A stretch of 21,006 nt of DNA from Euryarchaeota archaeon UBA486 (GTDB lineage: Archaea > Thermoplasmatota > Poseidoniia > Poseidoniales > Poseidoniaceae). Location: assembly GCA_002497765.1 (NCBI GenBank), contig DAET01000013.1:1-21006 (forward strand), written 5' to 3'. The notes below the pieces were generated by a model. The model saw nothing but the letters and a program-made list of their open reading frames with translations, was not told the DNA's origin and made no database searches. This document shows, piece after piece, positions 6,560 to 13,991 of this stretch. A program made the position numbers and the translations under genes. The number at the start of each line of letters is the position of its first letter. Position 1 is the stretch's first letter.

Positions 6560-8541
6560 TCCTCTTCTTGAGCCGCCACGATGTCGTGGTCTCGCTTGAT
6601 CTGAGCGATGGCGATGTCAAGCTCGGGGAGGTTGAGTTCACCGTCGCCGTCCAAATCCATGCTCTCAACCAGTTCGGTGGCTTCCAATGAAGAGAGAGCT
6701 TCAACATCTGAGGCTTCGAGGGCAGCCAGGAATTCTCGGCTGTCGATTTTACCGGAGTCGTCCAGGTCCATGCTTCGGAACAACTCAAACACCGACTGGT
6801 TGGTGTTGGTGAGGTACTGAACAAATTCGACCATCACAGTAGAAGCGGTGGGGGGGAATTCCTTGACCTCGTCGTTGTGAAGCGCTGAATCCACGGCGAT
6901 GACGGTTGAACCTCCTTCGTTGGCTTCGGTCTCACTGACCACAAGGGTCGTGTCAACGCCCACACCTCGGCCGATGAGGTCCCGAATGGTGGTGGAGGAG
7001 CCGGATGTCAGCGTGTAAGTGGCCACGTCAGAAACATCGTTGACTTCAATGGAACGTCCCGTGGAGGCTATGCCCGTTCGGATGACGACCATCGTGGACA
7101 GGATGGCACCGATGGCGGCCAAGTAGAACAAGGCTGCACCGGTCAGGTAGAAGCCACCGTTGTTGGCAACGACGTCTTCAATCTCAGAAGCAGCGACGGC
7201 ATTGGAGGTGAATTCACCCGTGAGGTAGGTGAGGGTCGAAGCCACGCCACCGACGAAGACCAACCAAGTGGCCAAGGTGGCTGTGGACGGCGTAGCCAAG
7301 GATTTGCCAATGGCGTTCGGGTAGTTCGTGAAGGCACCGGCGAGAACCAGAAGGCCCCCCACGGTGAACAGCATGCTCATGTTGACGATGTCGCCCATGG
7401 TGCCGAGTTCACCCGTACCAACGAACGTGTCCATGGCGGTGAAGTAGCCACCGATGGCAAAGAAGGGAAGGGCGATGAACGCCATGCTGGCAGCGATGGC
7501 CCCCGGTTGTTTGACCACGGCGCTGAGACCGGCGCTGGCGGTCATCAGCAGGTTGATCGAGGCGGCAAAGATGGGCAAGACACCCAGCGTCAACAGAATG
7601 GCACCGAGGTTGGTGACAAAGTTGCTGGCCGATGCATCGGTCATGAAGAACGGTGGGATGGTGATGAACAACAGCAGCATGCTGGCCCCGCGAAGGGAGC
7701 CGGACCAAATCGGTTGCTTGGCCGTCATGGGGATCACGTGGTAGCCCACCGAGAACATGAGTGCCAACGGCACCCAGCCGTAGGCCACACGCTCGGCCAG
7801 CCACACCATTTGAGTCGCATCGGCCAGCTCGCCGAAGAACATGTAGAGCATGGACAGGATGTAGGCGGCGATGCCCATGATGAGGAACCATACGCTCGTT
7901 TGGAGTTCCTGCTCGCCTCGGTTCGCAGCGGTGATGAGGATGTTGATGAACACCGGAATCAGCAACAAGCCAACAGCGAGGGTTTCCAAACTGTAGAGCA
8001 CGGTTCGAATCGGATTTTCCGAGGTGTCGATGTCGAGGAAGCCGAAGATGAACGGCAAGATGTAGGTGGCGAGGAGCACGACCGATAGAAGCAGGGCGAC
8101 CATGGAAGCGTTGGCTTCACTGGCCAAGCGACCGTTGCCGTTTCGTGCAGCAGCGACCATGCCGCTGCCCACCAACCCGTACAACAGGGCGATGGAGAGG
8201 AAGTTGAGCGTTGCATCCTTGAGCGACGAGCCGTCATCGTACGACCAACCCACGCTGGCCAACGAATCGAGCGCCGTTGGATCGTAGGTGTGCCAACCCA
8301 TGAGGAAACCAAGGAGCGTGGCGAACACCAGCCAGAGCATGCCGAAGTTCATCCATGTTCGGGAGCCACTGCCGTCCTTGTCGTCAAAGATGTCGACGAG
8401 ACCGGGTGGGTTCTTTTGGAGAACGAACAAGCCGACTTGCTTGAGGGCCCCGCCCACGGTTCCGACGCCTTTGGAGAGGGATTGGGCAAGAAGGAAGAGA
8501 AGCGTAAGAAGAACGCCACCAGCGATGAAAATGAGTTCCAT
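6556..8541 (-). CDS. Heme-copper-oxidase-subunit-I-like membrane protein lacking metal ligands, with C-terminal EF-hand pair
   Basis: This 661-residue protein has an N-terminal helix plus about 12 further TM helices to ~residue 490, then a soluble region and two canonical EF-hands (loops D592-E603 and D629-E640, pattern DxDxSG/DxDxDG...E). The membrane part resembles cbb3-type (CcoN) oxidase subunit I as I remember it: residues ~243-275 match the ligand-bearing helix and its P-x-x-A-x-x-P-(I/V)-(W/Y)-S loop, and a later helix has LG...P...INLLMT. Every expected heme or copper His is replaced: Thr111 in the helix giving the low-spin heme ligand, Arg251 for the Cu ligand, roughly Met300-Asp302 for the His-His pair, and Val386/Met388 for H-x-H. 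The only two His in the membrane part (GWH, GYH) are elsewhere. It is therefore unlikely to be an oxidase; Ca-sensing transport or scaffolding is speculative. The start has GGAGG eight bases upstream, 14 bases after the small 2-TM gene. The oxidase homology is by eye. Confidence 0.7.
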   Translation of the reverse strand: MELIFIAGGVLLTLLFLLAQSLSKGVGTVGGALKQVGLFVLQKNPPGLVDIFDDKDGSGSRTWMNFGMLWLVFATLLGFLMGWHTYDPTALDSLASVGWSYDDGSSLKDATLNFLSIALLYGLVGSGMVAAARNGNGRLASEANASMVALLLSVVLLATYILPFIFGFLDIDTSENPIRTVLYSLETLAVGLLLIPVFINILITAANRGEQELQTSVWFLIMGIAAYILSMLYMFFGELADATQMVWLAERVAYGWVPLALMFSVGYHVIPMTAKQPIWSGSLRGASMLLLFITIPPFFMTDASASNFVTNLGAILLTLGVLPIFAASINLLMTASAGLSAVVKQPGAIAASMAFIALPFFAIGGYFTAMDTFVGTGELGTMGDIVNMSMLFTVGGLLVLAGAFTNYPNAIGKSLATPSTATLATWLVFVGGVASTLTYLTGEFTSNAVAASEIEDVVANNGGFYLTGAALFYLAAIGAILSTMVVIRTGIASTGRSIEVNDVSDVATYTLTSGSSTTIRDLIGRGVGVDTTLVVSETEANEGGSTVIAVDSALHNDEVKEFPPTASTVMVEFVQYLTNTNQSVFELFRSMDLDDSGKIDSREFLAALEASDVEALSSLEATELVESMDLDGDGELNLPELDIAIAQIKRDHDIVAAQEEE

Positions 8542-8555
8542 GCATCACACCTCCT

Positions 8556-8828
8556 TCACTCGGCGAGGACCTCACCCACCAAGGTCGCCACAATGGCACC
8601 GATGCCAATCAAGAAGCCGATGAGGTAGTACCAGATGCCGCTGCCACCCAGGTTTTGAACCAAGGGCACGAGTTCGCCAAGCAGTGGAAGGTTGTCCCAA
8701 CCGAAGACGTTTGAAAACAAGGAATAGAGGCCGAGAATCCCAACAAAGAACAGGGTCAGGACGATGCGACTGGCTGCGGGTTCTCCCGTTCCGACGGTCG
8801 TGTCGGGGAGGGCTCTGGAGTTCGTCAT
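8556..8828 (-). CDS. Small two-TM protein, probable partner of the oxidase-like protein
   Basis: This 90-residue protein has a polar N-terminus of ~20 residues, TM1 at ~22-40, a loop with WDNLPLLGELVPLV, and TM2 at ~65-85. It has no CxxCH, His pair or other cofactor motif, so it is not a CcoO- or CcoP-like cytochrome subunit. The start is well supported by GAGGT seven bases upstream of the ATG. The downstream oxidase-like gene begins 14 bases after its stop, with that gene's Shine-Dalgarno site abutting the stop, so the two should be translated together. Being first in the cluster and so small, it could be an accessory or assembly subunit of the large protein. I recognise no family. Confidence 0.7.
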   Translation of the reverse strand: MTNSRALPDTTVGTGEPAASRIVLTLFFVGILGLYSLFSNVFGWDNLPLLGELVPLVQNLGGSGIWYYLIGFLIGIGAIVATLVGEVLAE

Positions 8829-8835
8829 ACGGATT

Positions 8836-8840
8836 ACCTC
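8836..8840 (-). promoter_or_regulatory. Shine-Dalgarno site of the small 2-TM gene
   Basis: GAGGT on the minus strand lies seven bases before the ATG at 8828 and decides that start. It directly abuts the palindrome upstream. Confidence 0.6.
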
Positions 8841-8843
8841 AAG

Positions 8844-8862
8844 TTGACCCCATAGGGGTCAA
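8844..8862. promoter_or_regulatory. 19-base perfect palindrome, candidate operator or 5'-UTR hairpin
   Basis: TTGACCCCATAGGGGTCAA has two 8-base arms around a 3-base centre and lies 15 bases before the start codon at 8828. A TTTATC element on the minus strand near 8884-8889 could be a TATA box. Transcription would then start about 25 bases downstream, on or beside the palindrome, a typical place for an archaeal repressor operator. If transcribed, it could form a hairpin next to the ribosome binding site. There is no T-run after it, so it does not look like a terminator for the upstream gene. Confidence 0.45.
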
Positions 8863-8883
8863 TCCTGCGACGAAACATCCGGT

Positions 8884-8889
8884 GATAAA
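8884..8889 (-). promoter_or_regulatory. Candidate TATA box for the 2-TM / oxidase-like / ychF cluster
   Basis: TTTATC on the minus strand lies in an A/T-rich patch of an otherwise G+C-rich 105-base gap after the radical SAM gene. It is ~56 bases before the start codon and ~25 bases upstream of the palindrome. The gap is the largest between same-strand genes here, which supports a promoter. The B-recognition element is not clear. Confidence 0.3.
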
Positions 8890-8933
8890 CATTGACCACT
8901 TTGACAACGGAATTTTGCCGTGCAGGCCCTCGC

Positions 8934-10109
8934 TTAGGGGGAGCGCAGACGATGGACGGGCGAACCGCGGCGAGGCTTTGACAACCCGAGGGGGACGGGG
9001 AGTTGGCGCTCCAGCTGAACCTCAGCCTGCCAAACCGCTTCACAGCCGCATGAGAGGCCTTCAAATTCCAACAGACTCCCTGAAACCGCGTAGCGCTCAA
9101 TCGCTGCAACGACCTCGGCATCACACTGGCCACAGTTGTGAGAGCCGCGGATTTTTCCTCCAGCCGTTGGATGAACGATGAGGCGGGCCACTTGGTCTGC
9201 ATCGCCGTTGATGCCGCCTTCCGGATGGATGAGCGGGTGGGCTCGCCGTATCATGTCGACCAACGACCACAACCACGGTGGGCGATACTCATTGTGTCGA
9301 TGAAGTCGGTCGATGACCGTCCCGCGCTGGATGTTCATCGGGTTGACCGAGATTTCATCGGATTGTTCAGCCACCGCTCCAATCCACGCAACGCAATGGT
9401 CAAGCGCATCGGCTTCGCTCATGAACGGAGGCTTGAACATCAAGTAAGTCTTGATGCGAAGATCGAATTTTTTCAAGTTTTCAACGGCCCGATCCCACGA
9501 TTTGGTGGTGAACCCTTTGTTGACATGGAACCGCAAGACTTCGTCGTCGTAAGCCTCGAGTCCAATGGCCACGGTGAAATCCGGGTTGATGGATGTCGCC
9601 CAAGCAAGCTTCTCCTCGGTGAGTTGCTCACAACGGCTCTCGACGATGAGTTCCTTGTCCATCTCGGCGCAGTCCCGAAGCACGGTTTCTTGGAATTCGA
9701 GGGGAATTTCCCTGTCTTCCAAGAGGCTGCCGGAGGTGTAGACCTTGACCATCGCTTGGTCTTTGAAATCGTCAAACTTGGCCTTGGCCGCTGCCCACTG
9801 CGCATGAAGGTCCTCGTTGGTCACATCATCCCGTGTGTCGTTGAAATAGCCGCAGAACGTGCAACCGGACGACCACCACCAGTGGCAACCCTTGGTTCGC
9901 AGAATGACGGTGACGGCGCTGCACGGTGTTCCGTCGGCCAACACCTCGGGCGTGGTGTAGACCGTGGCGGGTTCACTCGCATCCCAGGACTGTTGCTTGG
10001 CTTTGGCCCAAGGCGTGTTCGCAGGCGCCTTGACCAAGTCGTGGATGCGAAGCCCTTTCTGCCCGCTTCCAAGCAACGGCAAAGGATTGGGGCTGGTCAT
10101 GCTGTCCAC
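8934..10109 (-). CDS. raSEA: Archaeosine biosynthesis radical SAM protein RaSEA
   Basis: This radical SAM enzyme of the archaeosine pathway works with ArcS, which attaches lysine to preQ0 at position 15 of tRNA. RaSEA then converts that adduct to the formamidine of archaeosine. The cluster-binding cysteines are Cys75, Cys83 and Cys86 in GCHWWWSSGCTFCGY: a C-x7-C-x2-C spacing rather than CxxxCxxC, set in the aromatic-rich context of this family. A TIM-barrel-like region follows, with KVYTSGSLLEDREIP, VESRCEQLTEEKL, AIGLEAYDDEVL, KTYLMFKPPFMSE and SVNPMNIQRGT. A C-terminal cysteine group (NCGQCDAE... and LSCGCE) could hold Zn or another metal. The GTG at 10109 has GAGGG about nine bases upstream; an ATG three codons later is the alternative. 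The last ~30 residues are basic and Pro-rich. It lies 27 bases after the alpha/beta hydrolase gene. Confidence 0.88.
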   Translation of the reverse strand: MDSMTSPNPLPLLGSGQKGLRIHDLVKAPANTPWAKAKQQSWDASEPATVYTTPEVLADGTPCSAVTVILRTKGCHWWWSSGCTFCGYFNDTRDDVTNEDLHAQWAAAKAKFDDFKDQAMVKVYTSGSLLEDREIPLEFQETVLRDCAEMDKELIVESRCEQLTEEKLAWATSINPDFTVAIGLEAYDDEVLRFHVNKGFTTKSWDRAVENLKKFDLRIKTYLMFKPPFMSEADALDHCVAWIGAVAEQSDEISVNPMNIQRGTVIDRLHRHNEYRPPWLWSLVDMIRRAHPLIHPEGGINGDADQVARLIVHPTAGGKIRGSHNCGQCDAEVVAAIERYAVSGSLLEFEGLSCGCEAVWQAEVQLERQLPVPLGLSKPRRGSPVHRLRSP

Positions 10110-10136
10110 CGTGGAAGGCCCTCAGCATCCCTCGTT

Positions 10137-11210
10137 TCAAACCACCGCATCCGGCTGACCGATGCTTTGCTCAAAGAACGACACCATTCGGTCCCGGTAT
10201 TCATCGGGCTGCGTCAGCATCAGAGTGATGTGAGAAAGGATACCTTCCTGATCGCGGTCGTTGTGAGCCACACCGGAGGATTCGAACCAGCATTCAGCGA
10301 TACCGTCCTGCGCAACGCTGGCTTGCGCCGCCTCGCACATGGACTCACCGTGGTGGATGTTGATGCGGATGTCTTCGAGGGATTGCGTGATGTAGACCGA
10401 ACGATCACCCACGGCTTTCATGGCGTTGATGGGCTCGTATTTCACCAGGTTATCGCCCGAGGAAACCTTGCCTGCAAAGATGGCAGCGTCCGTCAAGAAC
10501 ACCGGGAATCCAGCAAACTGGAGTTCTTCCTCAATGATGGTGCCCATGGAGGAAAACGGCGAGTCGAGGAACACGGATTGGAACTGCGGTTCCTGTTCAA
10601 AGGCGATGGCGAGGGTCCCAGCACCGAGGGAAATTCCCAGGGCGCCGATGCGCTCGGGCGGGACGTCCTTCTCATCTTGGATCCACTGCCAGACCGCTAA
10701 GATGTCGCGATACTCCCGTTGCCCAGCAGACACCAGACCGTCCTCAACCGTGCTGTCACCGTGGTCACGCATGTCAAAGAGCACGACGTTGAACCCGGCC
10801 TGATGGAGCCAAGCCGCTGGAATCAACACCTCGTGGTTGGCTTTGCAGGAACGAATGCCATGAACGAGGATAACCCAAGGCTGCGATGCGTTGTGTTCCA
10901 TCACCCAACCGGTCAGCGTGATGGATTCTTCCGGCATCTCCACCGTGATGTTGTCCCATGAATCAAAGAACAACGGTTCAAGGTTGGTCGCCAACGTCTC
11001 GTTCTTCTGGTGGGTGACAACGCTCACGTCTTCGTGCCAGAGTTCCACGCTGAATTCGTCCGGAGAATTGCGTTCTGAATGACCGGAACACTCGAGGTTA
11101 CTCGCCGCTGCCTGCGTGTAGACGAGGTTGCCGGCCTGGTAGTAGACCACGGGCATGCTCACGATCAAAAACAACAACACTGCAGGCACCGTTCTTCGCC
11201 AACCGCTCAT
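10137..11210 (-). CDS. Membrane-anchored alpha/beta hydrolase
   Basis: The protein is 357 residues. A short basic N-terminus precedes a hydrophobic signal anchor (~8-24, VPAVLLFLIVSMPVVYY), so the catalytic domain should lie outside the membrane. The oxyanion-hole region is ILVHGIRSCKANHE. The nucleophile is Ser194 in GISLG, the acid is probably Asp in the SLEDIRI segment, and His316 in AHND completes the triad. The pattern fits the broad serine aminopeptidase / acyl-hydrolase group (DLH- or BAAT-like). The substrate is not evident; esterase, thioesterase or lipid hydrolase are all possible. Its ATG overlaps the stop of the decarboxylase gene by four bases (ATGA) with GGAGG seven bases upstream. 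This tight coupling suggests a shared role in envelope lipid or surface metabolism, which is inference. Confidence 0.82.
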   Translation of the reverse strand: MSGWRRTVPAVLLFLIVSMPVVYYQAGNLVYTQAAASNLECSGHSERNSPDEFSVELWHEDVSVVTHQKNETLATNLEPLFFDSWDNITVEMPEESITLTGWVMEHNASQPWVILVHGIRSCKANHEVLIPAAWLHQAGFNVVLFDMRDHGDSTVEDGLVSAGQREYRDILAVWQWIQDEKDVPPERIGALGISLGAGTLAIAFEQEPQFQSVFLDSPFSSMGTIIEEELQFAGFPVFLTDAAIFAGKVSSGDNLVKYEPINAMKAVGDRSVYITQSLEDIRINIHHGESMCEAAQASVAQDGIAECWFESSGVAHNDRDQEGILSHITLMLTQPDEYRDRMVSFFEQSIGQPDAVV

Positions 11211-12067
11211 TCTTCTTCCTCCTGTTTTGATTCAAACACCACGCTTCTGCCTGCCATCACGTGCATGCCTTTGGGGTGCTCCTTGTGCTTGTCCTCCGCC
11301 GTGATGATTGAAGAAATGTATGCCTCGGCTGGGACCCGAAGGTCCACTCTCGAACCCAATCGGATCATGCCGATGCGTTGGCCGCGCCGGACCGTGTCTT
11401 CGTCGTAGAGGTAGGGCACCACGGTTCGGGCGAGTGCCCCTGAGATTTGCGTGATCTCAATGCGGTGGCCGTTGTCCAATCGGTGAACGGAGCGAACCCG
11501 CTCGTTGTGTTCGCTCTCCTTGGTATAGGCGGGTCGGAAGGGGCCGCGACGCAATCCTTTGCCCGTTCGGTGTTCAATGCGTTCAATGCGCCCGGCACCA
11601 GGAGCTCGGTTGACGTGGACGTCGAGGGGCGACATGAAGACCGCCATCCTCCACACATCGGTGGGCGCTTCTTCGCCTTCAGCAACGGGTTCGAATCGCT
11701 GTTCGGTGGCCAAGCTAAGCGGGTCGTCCAGTGGTTCAGGGTACCAATCGCCCGTCAACGGGTCGGACTGGCAACGACCGCTGTCCATCTCTTCCTTGCT
11801 GGGCCGGCGCCCGGTTGCGCGTTCTCTTCGCAGAAACATGACATGACCGTCGGCAGGAGAGACCAAGACACCGGGTGTACGAGGAATCGGTCGGTCGGGG
11901 TCTCGCCAAAAGTAGCCCATGAAGACGGCGGCCATGAGGCAGCCCATGCCAAACAGCGGCACCAAACCGGCGAGCGGGTTGATGATGGACCCAATGACGA
12001 GGGCGCTGACGCCCATCATCGAAAGCGTGAGGACGGGGCTGTGCCCACCGGGGGCCAACCCGGCCAT
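11207..12067 (-). CDS. Phosphatidylserine decarboxylase-like proenzyme (archaetidylserine decarboxylase)
   Basis: This is a pyruvoyl-dependent decarboxylase of the short PSD class, converting the serine head group of a phospholipid (in archaea, archaetidylserine) to ethanolamine. Two TM segments (~residues 12-52) precede YFWRDPDR. SPADGHV and FMSPLDVHVNRAP supply the conserved Asp and His. Self-cleavage would occur between Gly238 and Ser239 in MIRLGSRVDL, giving the small pyruvoyl alpha subunit. Unlike compact homologues, about 50 residues (~83-135, acidic, rich in Pro and Asp) are inserted between the SPADG and SPLDVHV motifs. The C-terminus ends in a Glu run. GGTGA lies four bases before the ATG, and the gene begins eight bases after the coiled-coil gene. 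No serine phosphatidyltransferase gene is in the window. Confidence 0.87.
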   Translation of the reverse strand: MAGLAPGGHSPVLTLSMMGVSALVIGSIINPLAGLVPLFGMGCLMAAVFMGYFWRDPDRPIPRTPGVLVSPADGHVMFLRRERATGRRPSKEEMDSGRCQSDPLTGDWYPEPLDDPLSLATEQRFEPVAEGEEAPTDVWRMAVFMSPLDVHVNRAPGAGRIERIEHRTGKGLRRGPFRPAYTKESEHNERVRSVHRLDNGHRIEITQISGALARTVVPYLYDEDTVRRGQRIGMIRLGSRVDLRVPAEAYISSIITAEDKHKEHPKGMHVMAGRSVVFESKQEEEE

Positions 12068-12075
12068 TCAATCAC

Positions 12076-12846
12076 CTACTCCGAAGCCCAGGGGTCTTGA
12101 CTGTCGCCCCATGAAGCAGGCGCTTCTTCTTCGGCTGCCTCTTCGGTAGGGGCCTCCTCTTCCTGAGCTGGTTCTTCGGCTTCGGCAGGGGGCGCTTCAG
12201 CGGGCGCCTCTTCGACGACCTCAACGGCCGCCGTGGCTTCTTCAGCCTCAGCCGAGGCGGCTTCTTCTTCAGCCATTTCTTCGGAACGCGCTTGGACCAT
12301 CTCTTCCACACGCTCGGTGAATGCACGGGACATGTGCTGCGACTTTCGCTCGGATTCAACGGCTCGCTCGATCATCTCATAGCGTTCCTTGATGGCCTTG
12401 TTCAAGTCTTCGAAAATCTGCATGTGGTCCACGTACCAGTCGTCGCGGGCCTTCATTTCGGTGACCGCCAGTCGGAGGTCGTTGTCCAGCTCTTCAGCGA
12501 TGCCGAAGACCTTGCCAAGACGGTCCTTTTCCCGGGAATACTTCTCTTCCATCTTCTCAAGTTCAGGCTCGAGGTGTTCGACTCGCTTGGAGTTCTTCGT
12601 GGCCTTCATCTCAAGTTCACGAACACGAACGTCCTTCTCGGCGATGATGGATTCGAGCGATTCCTTCTCGATTTCACGGTCGATGATCTCCTTCTCGAGC
12701 ACCTCGATTTCGGCCTTGGCGTCAACGAGCTCTTTCTCTTGCGTCTCGTAAGCGGCGAAGAGTTTCTGCAAACGGTCCGTTTCGGTGGCCAAGGCTTCCT
12801 CGAGTTGCTTGATTTGGACCTCAGGCGTGATGGTTCCGTCCGTCAT
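12076..12846 (-). CDS. Acidic coiled-coil protein
   Basis: This is a soluble protein with no recognised family. I chose the ATG at 12846 (GGTGA four bases upstream, the same arrangement as the next gene), giving 256 residues (MTDGTITPEVQ...). A GTG frame extends to 12888, but its nearest Shine-Dalgarno is too close for that start; a GTG at 12879 is also possible. Residues ~5-195 are heptad-rich and highly charged (repeated K/E/L/I/V), predicting a long coiled coil broken around ARDDWYVDHMQIF. Residues ~195-245 are an Ala/Glu/Pro low-complexity acidic tail. The end, SWGDSQDPWASE, contains WG-x5-W, also seen in the tail of the FN3 surface protein in this window. It is likely an elongated dimeric scaffold. 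Placement just before the PSD-like gene suggests a membrane or envelope link, unproven. Confidence 0.72.
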   Translation of the reverse strand: MTDGTITPEVQIKQLEEALATETDRLQKLFAAYETQEKELVDAKAEIEVLEKEIIDREIEKESLESIIAEKDVRVRELEMKATKNSKRVEHLEPELEKMEEKYSREKDRLGKVFGIAEELDNDLRLAVTEMKARDDWYVDHMQIFEDLNKAIKERYEMIERAVESERKSQHMSRAFTERVEEMVQARSEEMAEEEAASAEAEEATAAVEVVEEAPAEAPPAEAEEPAQEEEAPTEEAAEEEAPASWGDSQDPWASE

Positions 12847-12951
12847 GTCTTCACCCGGAGGGCAAGCCTCCATCTTCACCGAGTTCACTCCTCCCTATCA
12901 AGCCGACGCTCGAAAGGGCACCAATTTCGCACGCCTTGGCTGATGTTTTCC

Positions 12952-13914
12952 TCAGCGAAGCGCATCGGTCGCCGCCACCAATTCACGGGCGATGCTGACC
13001 TCGCCCATCGAGTGGCCGGCATCCGGCACCATCACCAGTCGGCTCTGGGGCATCGCTTGGTGAAGTTCCCAAGCACTGCGCGGCGGGCAGACCACGTCGT
13101 AGCGACCCTGGACGATGACCGTCGGGATGTGTTGAATGGCATCGACATGGTTGAGAATGTAGGCCTCCTCAACGAAAATAGCGTTGATGAAGTAGTGGCA
13201 CTCGATACGGGCAAACGCCACGGCGAAATCGAGGTCTTCGGCCTTGTCGAGGTATTCCGGGTCGGGAAACAGGCGACTGGTGGCCATCTCCCAGCGCGTC
13301 CACTCCTTGGCGGCTGCACGACGAGTCTCGACGTCATCGCTGGTCAGTCGGGCATAGTAAGCACGAATCAAGTCGGCTTGTTCCGCCTCGGGGATGTGGT
13401 CGCGGTAGGGCGCAAAGGCGTCGGGGAAGAGGTGGCTGGCACCGTCCTGATAGAACCAGTGTAGTTCGGATTTCCGACACATGAAGATGCCCCGGAGGAC
13501 CAAACTCCGGACCCGCTGAGGGTGATGCTGCGCATAGATGAGGGACAGGGTGGAGCCCCATGAGCCACCGAACACGTGCCACGTTTCAATGCCCAAGTGT
13601 TCGCGGAGGGATTCCAAATCACTCACCGATGCGTGCGTGTTGTTGCCCTCCAGTTCAGCATACGGCGTGGATTGGCCACAGCCTCGCTGGTCAAACTGCA
13701 CGATGTTGAACGCCTCAGGATCGAAGTACTGCCGGTAGGAGGGCTGACCTCCACCGCCAGGACCACCGTGAATGACTACGACGGGAATGCCATCAGGGTT
13801 TCCGCTTTGCTCCCAGGCAATGGTGTGCACGTCCGAGACGGCGAGCATGCCGGTGGTGTGCGCTTCAATGGGCGGGTAGAGAACATCGGCCAGCGTCGTG
13901 GTGGTGTCAAGCAT
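12952..13914 (-). CDS. pip: Proline iminopeptidase (S33 family)
   Basis: This cytoplasmic serine peptidase releases N-terminal proline from peptides, typically in the last steps of proteasomal peptide breakdown. The protein has 320 residues, as is normal. The family pattern is clear: VVIHGGPGGGG oxyanion segment, FDQRGCGQS, FGGSWGS with nucleophile Ser118, the VQGRYDVVCPP acid Asp273, and DAGHSMGE with His301. There is no signal peptide. The start has only a weak AAGG three bases away. It is divergent from the methyltransferase gene and ~100 bases upstream of the coiled-coil gene start on the same strand; whether it shares that transcript is unclear. Confidence 0.93.
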   Translation of the reverse strand: MLDTTTTLADVLYPPIEAHTTGMLAVSDVHTIAWEQSGNPDGIPVVVIHGGPGGGGQPSYRQYFDPEAFNIVQFDQRGCGQSTPYAELEGNNTHASVSDLESLREHLGIETWHVFGGSWGSTLSLIYAQHHPQRVRSLVLRGIFMCRKSELHWFYQDGASHLFPDAFAPYRDHIPEAEQADLIRAYYARLTSDDVETRRAAAKEWTRWEMATSRLFPDPEYLDKAEDLDFAVAFARIECHYFINAIFVEEAYILNHVDAIQHIPTVIVQGRYDVVCPPRSAWELHQAMPQSRLVMVPDAGHSMGEVSIARELVAATDALR

Positions 13915-13991
13915 GGACCTTGGAAAGCAACGCCGTGCATCTTCCTTTCGCCATGAACACCTTCATGAGACGCCGCGGATGGCCATCTTGC
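13915..13991. promoter_or_regulatory. Divergent spacer between pip and the methyltransferase
   Basis: These 77 bases separate the two start codons and must contain the promoter(s) for both directions, unless transcripts are leaderless or start inside a gene. I see no clear TATA element or repeat. If the methyltransferase starts at 13953 the spacer shrinks to 38 bases. Confidence 0.3.

Noticed and set aside
6556..8541. Functional cbb3-type cytochrome oxidase or nitric oxide reductase subunit
   Set aside because: None of the required heme or copper His residues is present at the aligned positions, and no cytochrome c subunit gene (CxxCH) is nearby.
8844..8862. Palindrome as transcription terminator of the RaSEA gene
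   Set aside because: No T-run follows on the minus strand, and it abuts the next gene's ribosome site.
9138..10700. 520-residue open frame on the plus strand
   Set aside because: It is antisense to RaSEA and the alpha/beta hydrolase, both with clear active-site motifs, and has no recognisable domain.
12100..12290. Simple-sequence repeat with possible regulatory role
   Set aside because: The repeated Glu/Ala codons simply encode the acidic tail of the coiled-coil protein.
12292..13464. 390-residue open frame on the plus strand
   Set aside because: It runs antisense across the coiled-coil and proline iminopeptidase genes and their intergenic gap; no domain is visible.
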